Made by a program: the position numbers and the translations under genes. From the NCBI GenBank assembly GCA_900319365.1, contig ONOE01000003.1, forward strand, positions 97,383 through 161,382: a DNA stretch of 64,000 bases, read 5' to 3'. Below the pieces are notes generated by a model. It was not told the origin of the DNA and ran no database searches. It worked only from the letters and a program-made list of their open reading frames with translations. The stretch comes from an uncultured bacterium. Lineage in GTDB: Bacteria; Cyanobacteriota; Vampirovibrionia; Gastranaerophilales; Gastranaerophilaceae. Below, in pieces: positions 60,676 to 64,000 of the stretch. Each line of letters starts with the position of its first letter. The first letter of the stretch is position 1.

Positions 60676-63054
60676 ATGAATATTACCGAAAAAACATACA
60701 ATTCACTTGAATTTGATAAAATAAAAGAAACTCTTGCGGGGTTTTCAAAATTTGAGCAAAGTAAACAGTTATGCTTAAATTTGAAACCTTTTGATGATGC
60801 GCAAGAAATTAAAAATCAATTGCAATATACAAATGAGGCTAAAAAAATCCTTGATACTGCGGGTGAAACTCCTGCAGAATTTATCGCTGATATTCCAAAA
60901 ATCCAAGAAGCGTGCGCTGTTTCTTATCTTGAAGAACAGGAGTTGTACGATATTGCAAAAACAATGAAATCTTCAAGGCTTTTAAAAAGATTTATTGCCG
61001 AAAATTCTCAAGATGAGGATTTGTTAAAAGATTTGGGCAAAAATTTAATGTCTGACAAACAATCGGAAGATAAAATTTTTGAAGTTTTTGATGAAAGTTT
61101 AAAGATTAAACAAAATGCAACGCCCGAATTAAAAGGCTTGTATGCATCATTACGTGATACGGAGCAAAATTTAAGAGATACGGTAAACAAATTATTAACT
61201 AATCCCGATTTTTCAAAACATCTTCAAAATAACGTTTATACAAGCAGAGATGACAGAATTGTTTTTCAGGTTCTTGCATCGGATAAAAGCAAGGTCCCCG
61301 GGATTGTTCATGATGTTTCCGCATCGTCTAAAACTTTTTATATTGAACCTGCTCAGATTGTTCCGCTGAATAACAAAATCAGGGAATTAAATTCAAAAAT
61401 CAGACAGGAATGCATAAAAATTCTGGTCGGGCTGACAAATCTTGTAAAAATGCATATTGATGAACTTTTTGTTTGCGAAAAAATAATGTCTGAAATTGAT
61501 TTTCATTTTGCAAAAGCAAGGTATGCAAACAGTATTCACGCATCAGAACCCGAATTGTGCGAGGATAAATACGTTTATTTTGAAAATATGAAGCACCCTC
61601 TTTTAATAATTTCAAAAGGGGAAGATGTTGTTGCAAACGATTTTGAAATAAGCGGAAAAACTCAATATCATTCGATTATTATAACGGGCTCGAATACGGG
61701 CGGCAAAACGGTTACGCTAAAAACTGTCGGGCTGTTTTTGCTTATGGCAAAATCGGGTATGTTTTTGCCGTGCACCTTTGCAAAATTTTATCCGTTTAAA
61801 AAGATTTTTGCTGATATCGGCGATAGCCAGAGTATTTTAGAAAATCTCTCGACTTTTTCTTCTCACATGACAAATATTATAGAAATCTTACAAAAAAGTG
61901 ATGAAGAATCTTTTGTTCTGCTTGATGAAATTTGTGCGGGAACGGATCCTGTAGAGGGTGCAATTCTGGCAAAAGAAATTTTGAATAAACTTGCACAAAA
62001 AAATGTAACAAGCGTAATAACAACACATTACGGAGAGTTAAAAGCATTAGAGTATACAAATCCGTTTTTCAAAAATGCATGTGTAGAATTTGATACGGAC
62101 ACCTTGCAGCCGATGTACAAATTACTGATTGGAGTTCCGGGGCTGAGTAATGCAATTTCGATTGCATCAAATCTCGGGCTTGATAAAGATATTATCGACA
62201 AAGCAAGAAAAGATTTAATAACTCAGGAAGATTCAAGTTCTCTTGTGGTTGAAAAGTTGCAGCAAACCCATCAAAAGATTTCTAAAAATCTTGAAAAAAT
62301 TGAAGAATTAAAAGAAGATTCCCTTTCAATAAAAAAAGAGTATGAGCAGAATTTAAATAAAATTAAAAAAGACAAAAAAAATACAATTAAAAATCTCAAA
62401 AACAAATTTGATTCCGAAATTATGGAGGCAAGAGCCGAAATAAAAGGAATATTAGATGAGATGCGCAGGGAAAAATCTGAAAAAATTGCCCGCAGAGCAT
62501 ATTCTCGTCTTGCAAAACTCGAACAGAACTTCAGAACGGATATTGATAATGCATCAGACAAAGAAAAATATATCGAAATCGATTGGTCAAAAGTTGTAAC
62601 AGGTGATGAAGTTATGCTAAAAAATCTTCACCAGAAAGTTAAAGTCGTAACCCTGCCTGACAGGCATAAACGTCTTACGGTTGATCTAGGGGATATCAAA
62701 ATGCAGGTAAAACAGGACGAACTAGCCGTTCTTGACGAAAAATACAAAGAACCTAAAAAATCCAAAATCCCCGGAACTTCGTTTAAAACATTTGAACTTA
62801 AAAAACATAATATTTCGCAAACGCTTGACCTTAGAGGTTACAGAGTGGAAGAAGCGCTTGATGAAGTCGAAAAATATCTTGATGAGGCCAGTCTTGCAAA
62901 CCTCAGCCCTGTTTATATAATTCATGGTCATGGTACGGGTGCTTTAAAACAATCCGTCAGAGATTTCTTAAATTCCTCTCCTTATGTTGCGAAATGGCGC
63001 CCCGGGGTTGAAGCCGAAGGCGGCGACGGCGTGAGTGTCGTTGATATAAAATAA
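60676..63054 (+). CDS. mutS2: MutS2 endonuclease/ribosome rescue ATPase
   Basis: A 792-residue MutS2. It has the MutS core and clamp (residues about 1-320) and an ATPase domain with Walker A TGSNTGGKTVTLK near residue 338, Walker B VLLDEICAGTDP and the STFSSHM block. A long coiled coil (about 520-640) precedes the C-terminal Smr nuclease domain with LDLRGYRVEEA and HGHGTGALK. In other bacteria MutS2 suppresses recombination or splits collided ribosomes. Start: the ATG at 60676; TACTAT six bases upstream and TATAAT three bases upstream suggest a short or absent leader. Confidence 0.95.
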   Translation: MNITEKTYNSLEFDKIKETLAGFSKFEQSKQLCLNLKPFDDAQEIKNQLQYTNEAKKILDTAGETPAEFIADIPKIQEACAVSYLEEQELYDIAKTMKSSRLLKRFIAENSQDEDLLKDLGKNLMSDKQSEDKIFEVFDESLKIKQNATPELKGLYASLRDTEQNLRDTVNKLLTNPDFSKHLQNNVYTSRDDRIVFQVLASDKSKVPGIVHDVSASSKTFYIEPAQIVPLNNKIRELNSKIRQECIKILVGLTNLVKMHIDELFVCEKIMSEIDFHFAKARYANSIHASEPELCEDKYVYFENMKHPLLIISKGEDVVANDFEISGKTQYHSIIITGSNTGGKTVTLKTVGLFLLMAKSGMFLPCTFAKFYPFKKIFADIGDSQSILENLSTFSSHMTNIIEILQKSDEESFVLLDEICAGTDPVEGAILAKEILNKLAQKNVTSVITTHYGELKALEYTNPFFKNACVEFDTDTLQPMYKLLIGVPGLSNAISIASNLGLDKDIIDKARKDLITQEDSSSLVVEKLQQTHQKISKNLEKIEELKEDSLSIKKEYEQNLNKIKKDKKNTIKNLKNKFDSEIMEARAEIKGILDEMRREKSEKIARRAYSRLAKLEQNFRTDIDNASDKEKYIEIDWSKVVTGDEVMLKNLHQKVKVVTLPDRHKRLTVDLGDIKMQVKQDELAVLDEKYKEPKKSKIPGTSFKTFELKKHNISQTLDLRGYRVEEALDEVEKYLDEASLANLSPVYIIHGHGTGALKQSVRDFLNSSPYVAKWRPGVEAEGGDGVSVVDIK

Positions 63055-63088
63055 AAAATCTCCGATATCTGACAGGCGGACAATTTTA

Positions 63089-63097
63089 TGCTATAAT
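63089..63097 (+). promoter_or_regulatory. Extended -10 giving a predicted leaderless kinase mRNA
   Basis: TGC followed by a perfect TATAAT (63092-63097), then exactly six T residues and the ATG at 63104. Confidence 0.6.
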
Positions 63098-63103
63098 TTT
63101 TTT

Positions 63104-64000
63104 ATGAATGAAATTCGCAAACGCAAAATTACCGTTCAAAACCGTTTAATTATTTTTGGTCTTATATTCAGCACGATACTTGTTTCGGTTATAGCTGTTT
63201 TTACGGTTGTAAATATCGGGCATAATCTGAAATCAAGTTATCAAAATTTCGGGCAGATAATTTCCAAAACAATGGCGGTTGAAAGTTCGGATTTGATAAA
63301 AAGTGCATCTAATGCGCAAAAAGAAAGCATCTTAAAAACTTATTCAAATTTAATTCTAAAAAATAACAACGATATAACAAATATAAAATTTACCGATACA
63401 AACGGAAATATAATTTATACGGTAGATAATAAAAATGTTCCCAAGTCCAAAAAAGCAAATATTTCCGTAACTTCACCCATGAAAAATATTCAAACGGGCG
63501 ACAATACGGGATTTGTAACTGTCGGTTTGTCGGGCGATATCGTAGAAAACCTTTTCTCAACAACAAAAGGTTCAATATTATTCGTATTTCTTGTTGTATG
63601 GTTGATATTTGCTTTTGTTGTTTTGATAAATACTTATCTTGTTACAAGAGAATTAAAAATTTTAAGAAACGGTGTTAAAAAGATTTCTTCAAAAGAGTTT
63701 GGGGTAAATATAGATATCCCCGACGTCAGCGATGAAGTTAAAGAACTGTTTAATTCATTTAACGAAATGTCAAATAAACTTCATCATTATGAAGAATCAA
63801 ATATTGAGCAATTAACTCTTGAACGCAACAAGTTCAGAGCCGTTCTGATGAGTATAGCAAACGGGGTTGTTGTTTGTGATAACAATGATGTTGTTACCCT
63901 GTTGAATGACCATGCAAAGCAGCTTTTGGAATTGCAGGACGATGAACTTATCGGAACAAATATTAAAACCTATGTTGATTCTGATGGCAATTTCTGTTTC
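63104..64000 (+). CDS. Sensor protein (probable histidine kinase), N-terminal part
   Basis: The frame stays open to the right edge, giving 299 residues. Membrane segment 1 (about residues 15-37, LIIFGLIFSTILVSVIAVF), a periplasmic sensor domain (about 38-155, with NIKFTDTNGNIIY), membrane segment 2 (about 163-185, ILFVFLVVWLIFAFVVL), a HAMP-like linker (about 190-240, ELKILRNGVKKISSKEFG) and the start of a PAS domain (from about residue 255, LMSIANGVVVCDNND). This order is typical of a membrane histidine kinase; the kinase core is beyond the window, so a diguanylate cyclase or other output is possible. Confidence 0.75.
   Translation, partial: MNEIRKRKITVQNRLIIFGLIFSTILVSVIAVFTVVNIGHNLKSSYQNFGQIISKTMAVESSDLIKSASNAQKESILKTYSNLILKNNNDITNIKFTDTNGNIIYTVDNKNVPKSKKANISVTSPMKNIQTGDNTGFVTVGLSGDIVENLFSTTKGSILFVFLVVWLIFAFVVLINTYLVTRELKILRNGVKKISSKEFGVNIDIPDVSDEVKELFNSFNEMSNKLHHYEESNIEQLTLERNKFRAVLMSIANGVVVCDNNDVVTLLNDHAKQLLELQDDELIGTNIKTYVDSDGNFCF

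Noticed and set aside
1..64000. tRNA genes, integrases and transposases
   Set aside because: I looked for TTCGA-type T-loops with acceptor stems and for mobile-element protein motifs and found none; absence by eye is not proof.

Overview
The window is an AT-rich bacterial chromosome segment from an organism with an outer membrane. It carries lpxD-lpxC-fabZ for lipid A synthesis, two large AsmA/TamB-like proteins, signal-peptide-bearing envelope proteins and a filamentous-hemagglutinin-type adhesin. The cyanobacterial/Gram-positive type division protein SepF, GlgC, and lineage-restricted hypotheticals with a short N-terminal V-x-F-x-G motif suggest a non-photosynthetic relative of Cyanobacteria (Vampirovibrionia/Gastranaerophilales, formerly Melainabacteria). 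This placement is inference from gene content and remembered family features, not a search. No tRNA, rRNA, CRISPR array, transposase or prophage gene was seen.

Layout: 1-6.1 kb holds the start of an exonuclease gene (dnaQ-like), trxA, a 1404-residue protein with a duplicated hydrophobic module, and yggS-sepF. 6.1-7.1 kb is a gene-free kilobase with candidate RNA elements, a palindrome-rich block and a possible attenuator ahead of an FKG-motif membrane protein. 8.7-18.9 kb has two protease-like proteins lacking canonical zinc motifs (M48-like and M16-like), yifB, purA, asd, rph, ilvB and small secreted proteins. 19-22.7 kb is a 1232-residue beta-helix adhesin. 23-31.7 kb contains a secreted phosphoesterase, rqcP, rplU-rpmA, an AGCS symporter coupled to an ACT protein, rpsF-ssb-rpsR and dapF. 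31.7-42.2 kb is more accessory: an AsmA-like protein, an orphan ABC permease, two large hypotheticals, an ECF sigma/anti-sigma pair and two coupled membrane proteins. 42.6-53.2 kb is housekeeping: glgC, der, lpxD-lpxC-fabZ, hppA, a NIF3 protein, coaBC and gmk. 53.2-64 kb has a second AsmA-like giant, a PHP protein, a candidate structured RNA, membrane and zinc-ribbon proteins, an HNH-like protein, mutS2 and the start of a sensor kinase.

Two regulatory patterns recur. First, three large hypothetical genes (633, 35481, 37113) each have a FliA/sigma-28-like box of the same geometry (TAAAGNNN-N12-GYCGNNNN), suggesting one regulon. Second, several housekeeping genes (yifB, gmk, der, the ABC permease, the terminal kinase, and nearly rqcP and an AsmA-like gene) have an extended -10 (TGN-TANNNT) ending 6-7 bases before the start codon and no Shine-Dalgarno, predicting leaderless mRNAs. 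Other genes have clear AGGAG-type sites, which were used to correct several starts.
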